Assembly (NCBI GenBank): GCA_033065855.1
Contig: JAVXUO010000922.1
Span: forward strand, 434,001 to 498,000
Source: Escallonia rubra
Lineage: Eukaryota; Streptophyta; Magnoliopsida; Escalloniales; Escalloniaceae
Direction: 5' to 3'
Length of the DNA stretch: 64,000 bases
In this document: one piece after another, positions 23,003 to 35,710 of the stretch
Layout: every line of letters begins with the position of its first letter
How positions within the stretch are numbered: position 1 is the stretch's first letter
Made by a program: the position numbers and the translations under genes
The notes under the pieces: model-generated
What the model saw: the letters and a program-made list of their open reading frames with translations, nothing else
Database searches by the model: none
What the model was told of the DNA's origin: nothing

Positions 23003-24336
23003 TAGGGAATGATAATATTTACTTTACACGTTGTGCGACTTGCCCCCCTACACTTCAAATTTAAGCACTAAACCCTTCCACAATTACAGAAAATGGGTAC
23101 ATTAGACGGAAACCGTTAAATATAACAGCTCGTGGTCAACACGCGCATTGACTAACGATTTTTTTTGTAAATGACGTTTTTGCCCATTCTGTTAGGGGTA
23201 ATTAACTAATGACCCCATGTACTATATACGGTGTGCGATTTATCCCCCCTACTTTAAACATAACCACTAAACCCCCCACACTTACGAAAATTGGGCACTT
23301 TAGACGGGTCTGTTATGAATATTCGTGAAATGACCAAAATACCCTTATTTCCTTACCCTATTTAAGTTTAATACCATTCCTTCAACTTCTTTTTCTCTCC
23401 TTTCAGACTTTTTACTCAATCCCGCATACACACACTCCACGCACACCCAGCACGCACACACACACACAAAAACATACACACACATACCCTAAACCCACAC
23501 ACAGACGCGCACCCACTGCAAACATACACACACCCTGATCGCATGCAACTGTGGCGGCAACGTCATCACGAATCTGGTGCAGCCCCAGCGGCGTGTAGCC
23601 AGTCACGGTGGTCATGTGACGCTGTTTGGCACGATGTTGCAGATTGGGGTGGCACGACGACGGAGGTTAGACCTGCGATTTGGGGACGTGGTCGTCGACC
23701 TTGGTGGCAGGGATCTGGACGGATGTGCGGCAATCAGACGCCGATAGCCTGTGTTTGTGGCGATTGATGTTACCGGTGTTGATTGCGCCGGTCAGTTGGT
23801 GGCCTATCAAGAAGCCCCACTGGCTTGCAGACGCAAGACAGTGGGAAATGGCAGCGAGGAGGCAACTCACGACGATGTGTAGTCGGATAGTATAAAGTTG
23901 GGGGAGTTGGCCGGAGTGGTGGTTACTGTGACGCTGATCATGGTAGTTGTTGCGCCGGTGATATACCAATGGCAATCGTGGTTCCTTTTTTCTTTTGTAA
24001 CTCCCTGGTGGTCGGAGAAAAAGACCAGTGGTTGTGCTCAGTGAATCACCAATTGTAGCGGGGGGTTTAACGGTTTCCATCTAAGGTGCCTAATTTCTGT
24101 AAGTGTAAGGGGTTTTAGTAGTTAATTTTGAAGTTGAGGGGGGGAAATTGCACACCGTGTATAGTACAGGGGGTCATTAGCTAATAAAGAAATAAGGGTA
24201 TTTTAGTCATTTCACGCTATTCATAACAGACCCATCTAAGGTGCCCATTTTCTGTAACTGTGGGGGGTTTAGTGCTTAAATTTGAAATGGAGGGGGGCAA
24301 ATTGCACAACGTGTAAAGTAGAGGGGGTCATTCCTA
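23003..24336. mobile_element. Self-nested long-TIR element (1.33 kb), copy 1
   Basis: Outer inverted repeats begin TAGGGAATGA (23003) and end TCATTCCTA (24336), and run for over 100 bp with cctacactt / aaatttgaa and cagaaaatggg / cccattttctg pairs. Inside, a second pair of about 100 bp (left near 23205-23310, right near 24085-24185) is clearly related to the outer pair in the same orientation. The core (23410-24080) holds a CA-rich microsatellite and a GC-rich block with a minus-strand open frame of 137 codons. The long TIRs fit a Mutator-like origin, but no convincing 9-bp duplication was found. Confidence 0.65.
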
Positions 24337-24533
24337 CTTTCCCCTTATGTTTATTGATGCCTTACAACATAGATATTATTTAATCTGCAAGTAGGACAGT
24401 GAGTCGGTGGATCCTTCGTCTCCATTAATTGGTAGCATGTTGGTTGTAGTGTCTCTTGCCACGTTGGGGCTGCAATGGGTTTGGCTGAGACTTGTCAAAG
24501 ATACGCTAAGGGGTCGAAAGAGGTTTAGATTTC

Positions 24534-25411
24534 GGGTGTGTTTGATAACGTAATTATGTACTTAAAATTTAAAGTTGTCAATGATTTTCAATTAAGTGTG
24601 TTTGATAACGCTAAATCATGTATCACTTAAAAAACTAATTCTTACTAAAAATATACTAAAATTTTAAGTAAGGGTGGACTTACTTAATGCCGATCACTTA
24701 ATTCTAAGTGAGATGGTTAAAAATTATTTAACATATTTTTATATAATAAAAATAATTACCACCACGATGTCGCCTAAATTAATTTGCTGACAACACCCGC
24801 TTCCACCACAATACAACCACCAGCACAACCATTATTTCCTTTTGCTACTACCACTACAATTACCACGACCTAGCCACTATCACCACCGCCACTGACACCA
24901 CAAGCAGAACACCATCTTCACCATACCGTTGTTGTTGTCACCACGTCCATTTCAGCCAAAATCAACTAAAGATCCATCACACTACAACCACTGCCATGAC
25001 CGTCATGTCGCCGCCTATCGCTATCATACAATTACCAACATCACATCTTCACGCACCATTACCGTCGTCATTGACACCTTTTTGCCGCCGCCACCACCAC
25101 CACCGCTACTTCTCCATCATCACTGTCACCACCACCATCACCACTACTTCTCCATCGTCACTACCACCAACACGATTTTAGCCCCCCCCCCCCCCCCCTC
25201 AAAGTTATAAAGTATATAAACAAATGCATAATTTTGGTAAAATGGATAAATTTTTTAAAAATAAATAATATAATTTTCAGACATTTGCTTTTGATTTACC
25301 AAACATGTTAACTTATTTTTCAGTAAAAATTCAGTCGCTTAAAGTTTTTAGTTTTACAAATTCAGTGCTTAACTTTTTCAGCACTTAAATTTCAATTTTA
25401 TCAAACAGTCC
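24534..25411. mobile_element. ACC-rich TIR element, copy 1
   Basis: Ends are GGGTGTGTTTGATAA and, reverse-complemented, GG(G)ACTGTTTGATAA, with related AT-rich subterminal sequence (cttaaa, taaaatt). The interior (24770-25180) is a run of CCA/CAC-rich sequence ending in 17 C residues (25182-25198). Non-coding. Superfamily unassigned because the flanking duplication (possibly ttc) is too short to be sure. Confidence 0.55.
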
Positions 25412-25480
25412 ATTCCTCATGAGCCAAAATATGGAAAGAAAGTAATAGAAGATATTTGAGTATGTGGAGTAGGATTTGAT

Positions 25481-25694
25481 ATGCTGGGACAAGTATATAT
25501 ATTGAGTCTATTTTTCAAGTATATATGTGGGAGAATTATATGTATCCATTTTCATGCCTTGAACAATTTTCAGATTGTTTTCATGGCACATAATGCTGAT
25601 GATGCGTTCCGATTTGACCGGTATGCTGGGACAAGTATATATGTTGTGTCTAATTTTCAGGTATATATGTGGGACAATTATATGTATCCATTTT
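25481..25694. repeat. 142-bp tandem repeat, truncated at duplication junction
   Basis: Unit 1 starts atgctgggacaagtatatat at 25481 and unit 2 at 25623. Unit 2 is cut after tatgtatccatttt (25694), where copy 2 of the large duplication begins. Open frames across it are shared with copy 2 but not recognised. Confidence 0.85.
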
Positions 25695-26970
25695 ATTAAC
25701 TTAAATCATTTTATTGCGAAAATTTTTGGTGATGATTTCACATTTTGCAAGAAGATTGAAGGGAAATAGCTGCAACCGCAATGCTACGAAATCTTATTTC
25801 CTCTGACATTCAATCCCTAGCTTCTCCACACTATTTGGAAAAGGATTCATTAATTGGAGTAATTACGAGTCTCATTAAGCATTTTGCAGAGTACGCTACA
25901 ACAACGTTGTTTCTTTCATCTCGTGCTAAAAGCTATAACCGTATTGAGATTTATGAAGGAAAAAAAGAAAAATATTTTTCTAACTTCATTTAGATATTAG
26001 GATACTTGGTAATGTGAAATTCTTAGACTTAGAAAGCAACTGCTAGGCAAAGTATTTAACAACATGAACGAATACTTGTTCTTCTCATCTAATAGTTTGG
26101 GGGTAGAACCAACACTTATGTCTTACTCACTTATGGGACACTTAAGTGCTTTGATAGGATGCTTCCCTCCAACATTTCATATCGTACAAAAACTCAAAAA
26201 AAAAAAACAAAGGACGGCATATGCTTAATAGATTGAAACCCAAATCAATAGGATAAGAAAGACAAATAATGGATAAGCTTCGAGGGTAAAAAAAGACACA
26301 TTTCTGGGGGCGGAACCAATTCGGGGTTGATTGAAGCCAGGCCTCCCCTCAAAATGTTAAAATCCTTTTTAGTTATGGAAGTTTTACGACAAGAACGCAA
26401 TATAATTTTCCTTTGGCCCTCCTAAAAAAAGAATTTATATATGGCACTGCTCCTGCATGTATCTTTTTGATAAACTTACCCTATGAATTAAGTAAATTGA
26501 ACTTGGGAGTGCCAATTATGTTGCCCTGACTTGTAGCTTTGGGGCACGGTCAAACACACAAAACTGAACTTACGTACTTTACTGTATTAGATTTAACGCG
26601 CCACACCGTCCATTAAACTTACTAAAGACCCAAGTCAAAATGAGACATTTTGAAAAGGTCAACTAAGCTTTTTACCAGATGACGGAAGAACAGTTCAAGC
26701 TCCCAAGACGCGGGATTCGGGTGATGTGCGTGACTGGCGGCTCACAGCTCGGTGATTGTGCGGTATCAAGGGTTTTTGTGCGATCTGATTACAGAAAATC
26801 TCTTGGAAATTATGAAGTCTACAAAGTTGTGATCATAGCTTAAGGAGGAACTTCAGTCACTGAAAGTAATTTTATACTGTTTGTCACAATGAGAGTCTGG
26901 TTACAAAAGTATGAAAACCAAATAAAAATCAGCATTACAAATGAGAGTCTGTTTATACTATTTGTCACAA

Positions 26971-27072
26971 TGACTTTTTAAAAGTTAAAGTTGCTGGTTC
27001 CGATATTCATAATGACCCGTTACCCGTTAATTATGAATATTGAAACCAGCAACTTTAAGTTTTAAAAAGTCA
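26971..27072. repeat. Near-perfect 42-bp inverted repeat (hairpin)
   Basis: Left arm 26971-27012 (tgactttttaaaagttaaag...) and right arm 27031-27072 pair over 42 bp with three mismatches, leaving an 18-base loop containing two cccgtta repeats. In copy 1 only the right half has a clear match (about 12168-12218). Could be a tiny foldback element or a small-RNA precursor; no target duplication was identified. Confidence 0.8.
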
Positions 27073-28794
27073 TTTATTTTAAGGAGTTAATCTTATGTTT
27101 AAAATTTTTCTAATAACCCAAATCAACGCACATTCTATAAACCAAAAAATTACGAACAACCATGAAATGGTAAAAGTAAATGTAAGAATGTATTTCAACT
27201 TAACAGAATGTAGAGAGGATAACTATGCATACATGGATTCACTTATGCACGAAAGAAAAATCTACGGGTGAGATATTTATGCACACTTATAAATTTACAA
27301 CTATTTAGACACCCCCTCACAGATGTATGTCACTAGATTTGATGTTAGTTAGCAAATTTAGTGTAATCTTGTTTTGTAGATTTTTTTTTTATTCCAAGTA
27401 CAAAATATCAAAAGCAAAAAGAAGATAAATAATCAATCCAAGTTCAATATTGCATATGTTTTGGTCAAACTGTTCAACTATGGTGTTAGTGCAACTAAGA
27501 GACCGATAGGCTCAACGACTCTATATATTATTTACTATATGGTTCTAAAGAAATTAAACTCTTGTTTTTTCTATTGAAAAGTTGCTCAGTGCTCGTGTAA
27601 CTAGTGGTCTAATTTTATCAATGCAATTTTTTTCTGGATTAAAGCAAAAAAAGAATTTACAAAGTCTAAAGTTTAATCAACTCATACAAACAAACCCCAC
27701 TTAACAGTTTAGTGTCATCGAAAACAAACTATATCCATTATCTAGAATCGTAAAAGTTGTGATCACATGCGTCCTAAAGGCACGTGTTAAACACAAACAT
27801 AGAAACACTAGATATTACTCCATAAAATAATGATAGAAAATCGTATCAGATATTCTTATCATACATTATCGACCACAAACCTTAGAAGAATCAATAATCA
27901 TGTTCTAGGTATCCAAGTGCAACGTAGCTCATATGTGCATCATAATTAACAATGTGTCCCCTAAAGGGGAATTCTTAAACACAAGAGCCTTGATATTTAC
28001 AAATACTTTGCGATACCAATCATCTGCATCCATACCATTTACGATCAACCTTAGATAGAAAAAGTAGCAAATGAGGCCAAAGTTGCATTATTGCTAGTGT
28101 GTGCATGGTAACTAGCAATTGTAATACTTAATTAGATCTTGTAGCATGTCATTCAATAAATACGTGTGTTGTACATAGTCTTCGTAAAGAAATATGTGCT
28201 TAATGTATGAAACAAGCTTTAAGCTTCCGTCGGATGTATCCTGGACTGGTTTAAAGTTTTGAGTGTTGCAAAGTGAGTCTAGGAGTTATGTGCATAGATG
28301 GAGATGAACAGCCTACCGGGCTCTAGCTAGACTTCTGCTGGGCTTCTCTATTGGCCTTTCATCAGCAACTATTGGGCATAGGATAGTCCATGATGCGGCA
28401 GTTCATTATTGAATGACAAACAACCTTGTATTACGAGGTTGTGATAAGATAAAGCTGACAAATACACGACAGGGAAAACAGTAAATTAGACATGTGCATA
28501 GTAAGTCTGAAGTAATCTCAAATTTGTGTTCTTGCGTTTCATTACTTAACGATGAGTATAAGATCATGATTATGTGAGTTTAATTTAAGAACGAGACAAT
28601 ATAGCGTATTTATAGTTGTGCCATTCCTTGAACAAAAGGGCTCCGGCACCTAACAAAATTCAAGCCAGATGCATGAAAGTAAGTCGATTGGTGGGATTCC
28701 TCCCGTACTCACATTAACCTTCTTCCATACCCTGATTCATAATTTAGAAACAAAACCAATAACTCATTCGATAACTCATCGGCCACCAATAACT

Positions 28795-29294
28795 TATTCG
28801 ATACCATGAAAATGTCTAACGAGATTTCCCTCGAAGAGATCACCTTCCCGAGATGGTTTCCACAGCATCGATACAAGGATCACCCCTTTGAGCTCCCCAA
28901 ATCTACTCCTAAACCTTTCCAGATGGCCAACAATTTTGCCTGACGGCTACTTCGAGCGGCTAGAATAATAACCCAACGCCTATTTCATGCAATGATCTCT
29001 GATCATGCCACTCAAACCAACTGGACGAGTTAAATCCTTTAGGAGCGGTCCAGAATGTCCCATCTGTTTTTGTGAGGCAGTGCCATTGTCTGCCAAGCTT
29101 CTTTGGTCCAAAAATTAAGCACATATGTTACTCCTGATATGACATATCAAACATTAAGGGTCAACAATGTTCCTCTCTCACAAGTAATCTGGGGAAGCAT
29201 TTGGGCTTTTCGCATTGTCAAGAGGGTTCAAAAAGACTCTCGAGTTCGAAAGCTTCTGACCACATTTTTTTTGGGCCGAGTAGCTTTCTTTTAG
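28795..29294 (+). pseudogene. Unrecognised gene fragment, duplicated copy 2
   Basis: Counterpart of 15700-16130, with extra coding-like upstream sequence (28806-28930: Met-Ser-Asn-Glu, Pro-Arg-Trp-Phe-Pro and Phe-Gln-Met-Ala-Asn blocks) that copy 1 lacks because of an indel of about 190 bp. Frame breaks near 28940, 29030 and 29100. The family is not recognised. Confidence 0.4.
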
Positions 29295-32200
29295 CTCATG
29301 AGGTGATTAAATCCACTCCTTCCGTTCACTTTAATTGATCAGTTTTCATTTTTATGGTCTCTCAACAAAATTGATCATTTTCTAGATTACGAAAGATTCT
29401 CTCGGGTAAAATAAAAAATACACAATATATTATCTTTAATATGCATGGCAAATCAAAATTAACCAATTAAATTAGGATAGAGAGAACGTGTTATATAAAC
29501 CACCAAAAAGACACTCAGGGATAGAGATAAAGAGCATGCGTAATATCACTTGGTTGTCATATCTCGATAAGGTGATTTAGCTTGGTATGCCTGAGCTGAC
29601 TTACCATTTGATGAGCATTATTGGAATAACATCTAGTTCTTGTCTATTGACTTATCTTACAAATAAAATTATAATTTTTTTTTTGCTAAAATCCAGATTG
29701 TAGGGAGAATTTACTAACCTCCCATATAGCGATATATGGGGGTGGCTAGATATGCTTAACGGCTTTTAATGAGTGGCGATTAAAAAAAATTATTGTTGCG
29801 AAGTGTCGCTAAAAAAATTTACAAAAGAATGACACAAGCTTTTACTCGCAACTATTAGTAGTCACTATATACATGAGTTGTAGGTTATTCTGCCACTAGA
29901 GTTGCACCTAAAATCTTTCTAATGAAATTTTCTTTGGTTTCAAATCTCTCGTGACTTTAATGACTCTTACTTTGCCAAAAATGACTTTTATTTGCAATTA
30001 TATTTGCTTTTAAGAGCCTTAATACCCACTTTGTTAATGAATCTACGGCTCCATTAGGAAGCATATGCAACTTTGGTGAAAGTTACAATTTCAGAAGCAT
30101 GTTATACAACCATCCAAAAAATTATTAGTTTGACAGAAGTCAAAATTGTTTTGCAGCAAACAAGGGCAACAAACAATGAACATTAGTTTCACATAGCAGT
30201 AAAATTTACGGAAAAAGTGCAAATTCAATCGACCCTCATGCTTTTTACTGACAGTTTTCAATAAGCAACTGCCAAAAAAGTCTCTCTCTCCGGTGCACCG
30301 GTGACCTCTTTATCGAGATGGCAAAACGCTCACGCAGGTGACAGAATTGCTCTTCTCTTTCTAACTTTTGTCAATCCGTACTCGTCGTTTGTGCAACATT
30401 CTTCGAACATCAGCAATTTGTTTATCTTCAATCTGAGAACTCTAAGTATCTGCAGCGGGTAGGGCCATGAAACGGCCTCACCTAATAGTTGGTCGCCAAT
30501 TATTCTAGTGCACGAATGTGCGATAGAGTTGACTCTAAGCTACGTGGATAATTCGATAGAACTCAAAATGTATAATACTCACTCTGTCTCGTAAATTTTG
30601 TCCCCGTTGACTTTACGTAAACATTAACTTAAACTCAAATAATGGTTATGAGTCAAAAGTTCTGAAACGTTACATGTTCAAATTTTGTTCTAACAACTCG
30701 CAAAGTGTTAAGGGGAACAAACATCAAGTCTTATGGTTGATGAATTTGAACTGCTATGATGAAGTAAGGTCACTGAATTTCACTCCGTTGATTATTCTAC
30801 TTGCTCAAAGATCCTAAATAAGTGCACATCTAATGGCAACTGAAATGGACTGCATCCTCTGTACTCACTCCTCTATCGTTGATCAGAGAATCGTATAGTG
30901 CAAGATATTCACTTCCCAAATGAAGCGTTAGATAATATTTCTGGCTGGTGAAATTAGCTGGGTTCTTAGCTGTGCATATAAAATGAAAGAATGTACTAAT
31001 CCCTTAGGTATCATTCTCGACGTACAATAGCCAAGATCAAACGTTGATTTCTCCTCACTAAATACAGAAAATGCAACATTGTAATATTTTTCATTCTGTT
31101 ATTGACTTAGATCTTGGAAGGTTAAGAATGTGAAATAGATGTACAGGGTGTTTGAGAATGCACAAAGCTATACTTCGTGATCTACTGGATCCTGAAGTAT
31201 CAAAAAAGGTGCTAGTCAAAGTATGTGATGCAGTTGGAATAGGCAGAAACACCAGATATTTAATAGATTTGTTTTTTTGGATATTATGTGTTTGATCTTT
31301 GGGAGATATTGGTTTATATATGATAAGTTAGTTTACTTAGGAGTTCAATATTTAGAATATTCTGGAGGATTCTAGTCATGGATATATGAATATTTAGTAT
31401 CAAATTAGGGCCTTAGAGTATTCTAGGCGAGGCATTGTAATCACTCGATTATGTAAGCTTTCATTATTGATTTCAGTATACTGAACTTTTGGGTGAGATG
31501 TCACCCCTCAAATTAAGCATGTGGCATGGGCAGGTTGATTGATTCGCTGTTTAGAGGTGTGAGTTTGCTCCACCACCCTGACTGGTATTATATCTCGCGA
31601 CTCCAAATTTTTCCTATATCAACCTTCAATGTTAACCTATATGTACTACAAGACGATGCCATAGGTAAAGAATTCATGTATAAAATATGGTTTATCATTT
31701 ATGCTACTTATTGAAGGTAGATGTTTGGGTGAAAGACTCCTTAGAAACTACTAGTTAGCATATACAAAAGCATGGTGGATGAAACGTCTTTCCTAGGAGC
31801 AAGGACGTCATGAGATGAGGTGCTTAAGAAAAATGAAGGGTTCTTAAATTGCATTTGAGATTCAACCATCAACCAGATCAATTTACGGTTTTCTAGAAGG
31901 AAAAAGATCTTGTTTCAGAGACGAAAATATTTGGTTCTGAACTTTACTGTTTGTTTGGATATTTTGCTTTTTTGTGTTTTTAAGTTTCGTTTATATGCAT
32001 CGTAGAAAAGGGAGGTTGCATGAAGATGCATTGGCTTCAACCTGTCTTATAGGATCAAAAGGATGGAAATGAGAACAAAATGAGGAATGAAATATGCTAA
32101 TGATAATTTTTATTGGAAATCCTAAACAAAAAATGACAAGTCTACCGACTCGATAAGTAGAGACAATGCTTATATGGTTTTCTATGTCTTTTGTGGAGGT

Positions 32201-32691
32201 GGAGGGAGTGGGGAGTGGGGGTTGTAGCAACATTTTGGAAATTGCAGACAAGTAGAAAATCTACTTTGTATAAGAACTCACATGTTATCCTGCTGTGAAA
32301 AGTAAATACATTTTGTTTATAGTGATTGTACTATGATTTAGAAAACTAATATCACTTACATACTGATGAATAGAATGTGGTTTGTTTAACCGAACCCTTG
32401 CAAGGAAAGGATGTGGAAGTTCATTAGACATAAATGATAAGTAACTATTGTAGAAATTACTTTTCAATGAAGGCAAAATACTCTGTAGATGGTATTGTGA
32501 GCACAGTGATCACTGATGCTTATTATGATTCAATTGTGACAATAGCTTTTAAGCAAGCATTGTATTCATTGGACAACCATCTTTACCTGCAGAAATATAT
32601 TTTCCTTATAACTTTGGATTGACTAGAGTCCGGATGATTGACCCATTTGAATTTAGTTTATAATCAAGTATTGTACCAGCTGGAAAAATAT

Positions 32692-33093
32692 TGTGATGGA
32701 AACTGTCAATGGAAGAACTCAACCTGAAAGGCTTGCTATCCAGTTGAGGAACCCAAGCGCTTTTAGCCCCGAAGTATCCCCATGTCTAGTCAATGTGGGA
32801 CTTCATGGTTTGCCTTTGTTTGAAAGTCTTGCGCGTCTCTGCAAGGGATTACTGACCCCTTAGACATGGTGACCACTGTTGGGACTCCTCAGCCATGTTG
32901 GGCACTGATAGAGTGGACACAATCCGTACTTGATGCAGGACCCACAGAGCTGGGCATGGCGGCTCTGATACGAATTGATGCAAAAAGGGCAATGGGAGAA
33001 CTCAACCTGGAAAGCTAGCTATCCAAATGAAGGAACCCATTCTCTTATAAGCCGCAGAAGATCCCCCAGTCTAGCTGATGCGGCACTGCATCA
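32692..33093 (-). mobile_element. TRIM element, copy 2
   Basis: Counterpart of 22453-22852 with a few substitutions and small indels; primer-site-like ggctctgata at 32961-32970. Confidence 0.77.
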
Positions 33094-33243
33094 TATTGGT
33101 AAGATTTCCTATCCAAATGGTCAATGGAAGGGGGAGGATGCCACTTTTCCTTGGAAGAGTAACCGGAAGGTTGGGGCAAACCCGAGGTGGTTTGTTTTTT
33201 CTCTCGGGTGGCTTCCAGCTCTGCAATTATGTTTAGGAGAAAC

Positions 33244-34565
33244 TAGGGAATGATAATCTTACCTTTACACGTTGTGCGATTTGCCCCTCCACTTCAAATT
33301 TACGCACTAAACCATTCCACAATTACAGAAAATGGGTACCTTAGACGAAAACCGTTAAATATAACAGCGCGTGGTCAACACGCGCGTTGACTAACGATTT
33401 TTTTTTGTAAATGACGTTTTTGCCCATTCTGTTAGGGGTAATTAACTAATGACCCCATGTACTATATACGGTGTGCGATTTATCCCCCCTACTTTAAACA
33501 TAACCACTAAACCCCCTCACACTTACGGAAATTGGGCACTTTAGACGGGTCTGTTATGAATATTCGTGAAATGACCAAAATACTCTTATTTCCTTACCCT
33601 ATTTAAGTTTAATACCATTCTTTCAACTTCTTTTTCTCTCCTTTCAGACTTTTTACTCAATCCCACATACACACACTCCACGCACACACACACACAAAAA
33701 CATACACACGCATACCCTAAACCCACACACAGATGCGCACCCACTGCAAACATACACACACCCTACTCGCATGGGACTGTGGCGGCAACGTCATCGCGAA
33801 TCTAGTGCAGCCCCAGCGGCGTGTAGCCAGTCACGGTGGTCATGTGACGCTGTTTGGCACGATGTTGCAGATTGGGGTGGCACGACGACGGAGGTTAGAC
33901 CTGCGATTTGGGGACGTGGTCGTCGATCTTGGTGGCAGGGATCTGGACGGATGTGCGGCAATCAGACGCCGATAGCCTGTGTTTGTGGGGATTGATGTTA
34001 CCGGTGTTGAGGGCGCCGGTCAGTTGGTGGCCTATCAAGAAGCCCCACTGGCTTGCAGACGCAAGACAGTGGGAAATGGCAGCGAGGAGGCAACTCACGA
34101 CGATGTGTAGTCGGATAGTATAAAGTTGGGGGAGTTGGCCGGAGTGGTGGTTACTGTGACGCTGATCATGGTAGTTGTTGCGCCGGTGATATACCAATGG
34201 CAATCGTGGTTCCTTTTTTCTTTTGTAACTCCCTGGTGGTCGGAGAAAAAGACCAGTGGTTGTGCTCAGTGAATCACCAATTGTAGCGGGGGGTTTAACG
34301 GTTTCCATCTAAGGTGCCTAATTTCTGTAAGTGTAAGGGGTTTTAGTAGTTAATTTTGAAGTTGAGGGGGGGAAATTGCACACCGTGTATAGTACAGGGG
34401 ATCATTAGCTAATAAAGAAATAAGGGTATTTTGGTCATTTCACGCTATTCATAACGGACCCATCTAAAGTGCCAATTTTCTGTAACTGTGGGGGGTTTAG
34501 TGCTTAAATTTGAAGTGGAGGGGGACAAATCGCACAACGTGTAAAGTAGAAGGGGTCATTCCCTA
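33244..34565. mobile_element. Self-nested long-TIR element, copy 2
   Basis: Counterpart of 23003-24336 in the second duplication copy. The better-preserved right end TCATTCCCTA (34556-34565) is the exact complement of the left end. The 137-codon minus frame (33895-34308) is kept with few changes, which over a young duplication is weak evidence for coding. Confidence 0.65.
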
Positions 34566-34765
34566 CTTTCCCCTTATGTTTATTGATGCCTTACAACATA
34601 GATATTATTTAATCCGCAAGTAGGACGGTGAGTCGGTGGATCCTTCGTCTCCATTAATTGTTGGTAGCATGTTGGTTGTAGTGTCTCTTGCCACGTTGGG
34701 GCTGCAATGGGTTTGGCTGAGACTTGTCAAAGATACGCTAAGGGGTCAAAAGAGGTTTAGACTTC

Positions 34766-35642
34766 GGGTGTGTTTGATAACGCAATTAAGCACTTAAAAC
34801 TTAAAGTTTTCAATGATTTTCAATTAAGTGCGTTTGATAACGCTAAATCCTGTATCACTTAAAAATTTAATTCTTACCAAAAATAGACTAAAATTTTAAG
34901 TAAGGGTGGACTGACTTAATGCCAATCACTTAATTCCAAGTGAGATGGTTAAAAGTTATTTAACATATTTTTATATAATAATAATAATTACCACCACGAT
35001 GTCGCCTTAATTTATTTGCTGACAACACCCGCCTCCACCACAATACAACCACAAGCACAACCATTATTTCATTTTGCTACCACCACTACAATTACCACGA
35101 CCTAGCCACTATCACCACCGCCACTGACACCACAAGCAGAACATCATCTTCACCATACCGTTGCTGTTGTCACCACGTCCATTTCTGCCAAAATCAACTA
35201 AAGATCCACCACACTACAACCACTGCCATGACCGCCATGTCGCGCCGCCTATCGCTATCATCACAATTACCAACATCAAGTCTTCACGCACCATTACCGT
35301 CGTCATTGACACCTTTTTGCCGCCGCCAGCACCACCACCACTACTTCTCCATCATCACTGCCACCACCATCACCACTACTTCTCCATCGTCACTGCCACC
35401 AACACGATTTTAGCCCCCCCCCCCCCCCCCTCAAAGTTATAAAGTACATAAACAAATGCATAATTTTGGTAAAATGGATAAAATTTTTAAATAAACAATA
35501 TAATTTTCAAACATTTTCTTTTGATTTACCAAACATGTTAACTTATTTTTCAGTAAAAATTCAGTCGCTTAAAGTTTTCAGTTTTACAAATTTAGTGCTT
35601 AACTTTTTCAGCACTTAAATTTCAATTTTATCAAACAGTCCC
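34766..35642. mobile_element. ACC-rich TIR element, copy 2
   Basis: Counterpart of 24534-25411, with ends GGGTGTGTTTGATAA and TTATCAAACAGTCCC. Also has a 17-C run (35414-35430), so the homopolymer predates the duplication or is favoured at this place. Confidence 0.55.
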
Positions 35643-35710
35643 TTCCTCATGAGCCAAAATATGGAAAGAAAGTAATATAAGGTATTTGAGTATGTAGAGT
35701 AGGATTTGAT

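Larger units (their letters stand above)
10850..25694. repeat. Tandem duplication copy 1
   Basis: From about 10850 (acttaaatcattttatt) this segment is matched collinearly by 25695-35924, and it ends at tatgtatccatttt (25681-25694). Identity by eye is a few percent below complete. Extra DNA in copy 1 consists of a Tourist-like MITE (12739-13154), about 0.8 kb of unclear origin (13534-14325), three hAT-type elements (14891-15667, 16655-18648, 18876-19627) and about 140 bp near 20605-20745. No intact host gene lies inside. At the edges I see only a few shared bases, so formation through a long flanking repeat is not supported. Confidence 0.93.

Noticed and set aside
23412..23615. Cys/Val-rich minus frame
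   Set aside because: Produced by the (CA)n microsatellite at 23440-23530.
23003..24336. Stowaway (Tc1/mariner) assignment from TA at both ends
   Set aside because: TA flanks can arise by chance from the TAGGGA end itself and the terminal motif is not the Stowaway CTCCCTCC type.
24929..25210. His/Pro/Ser-rich open frames in two overlapping registers
   Set aside because: They come from CCA/CAC trinucleotide composition in the ACC-rich element; the same is true of 35161-35442, 8202-8555, 51250-51531 and 54482-54931.
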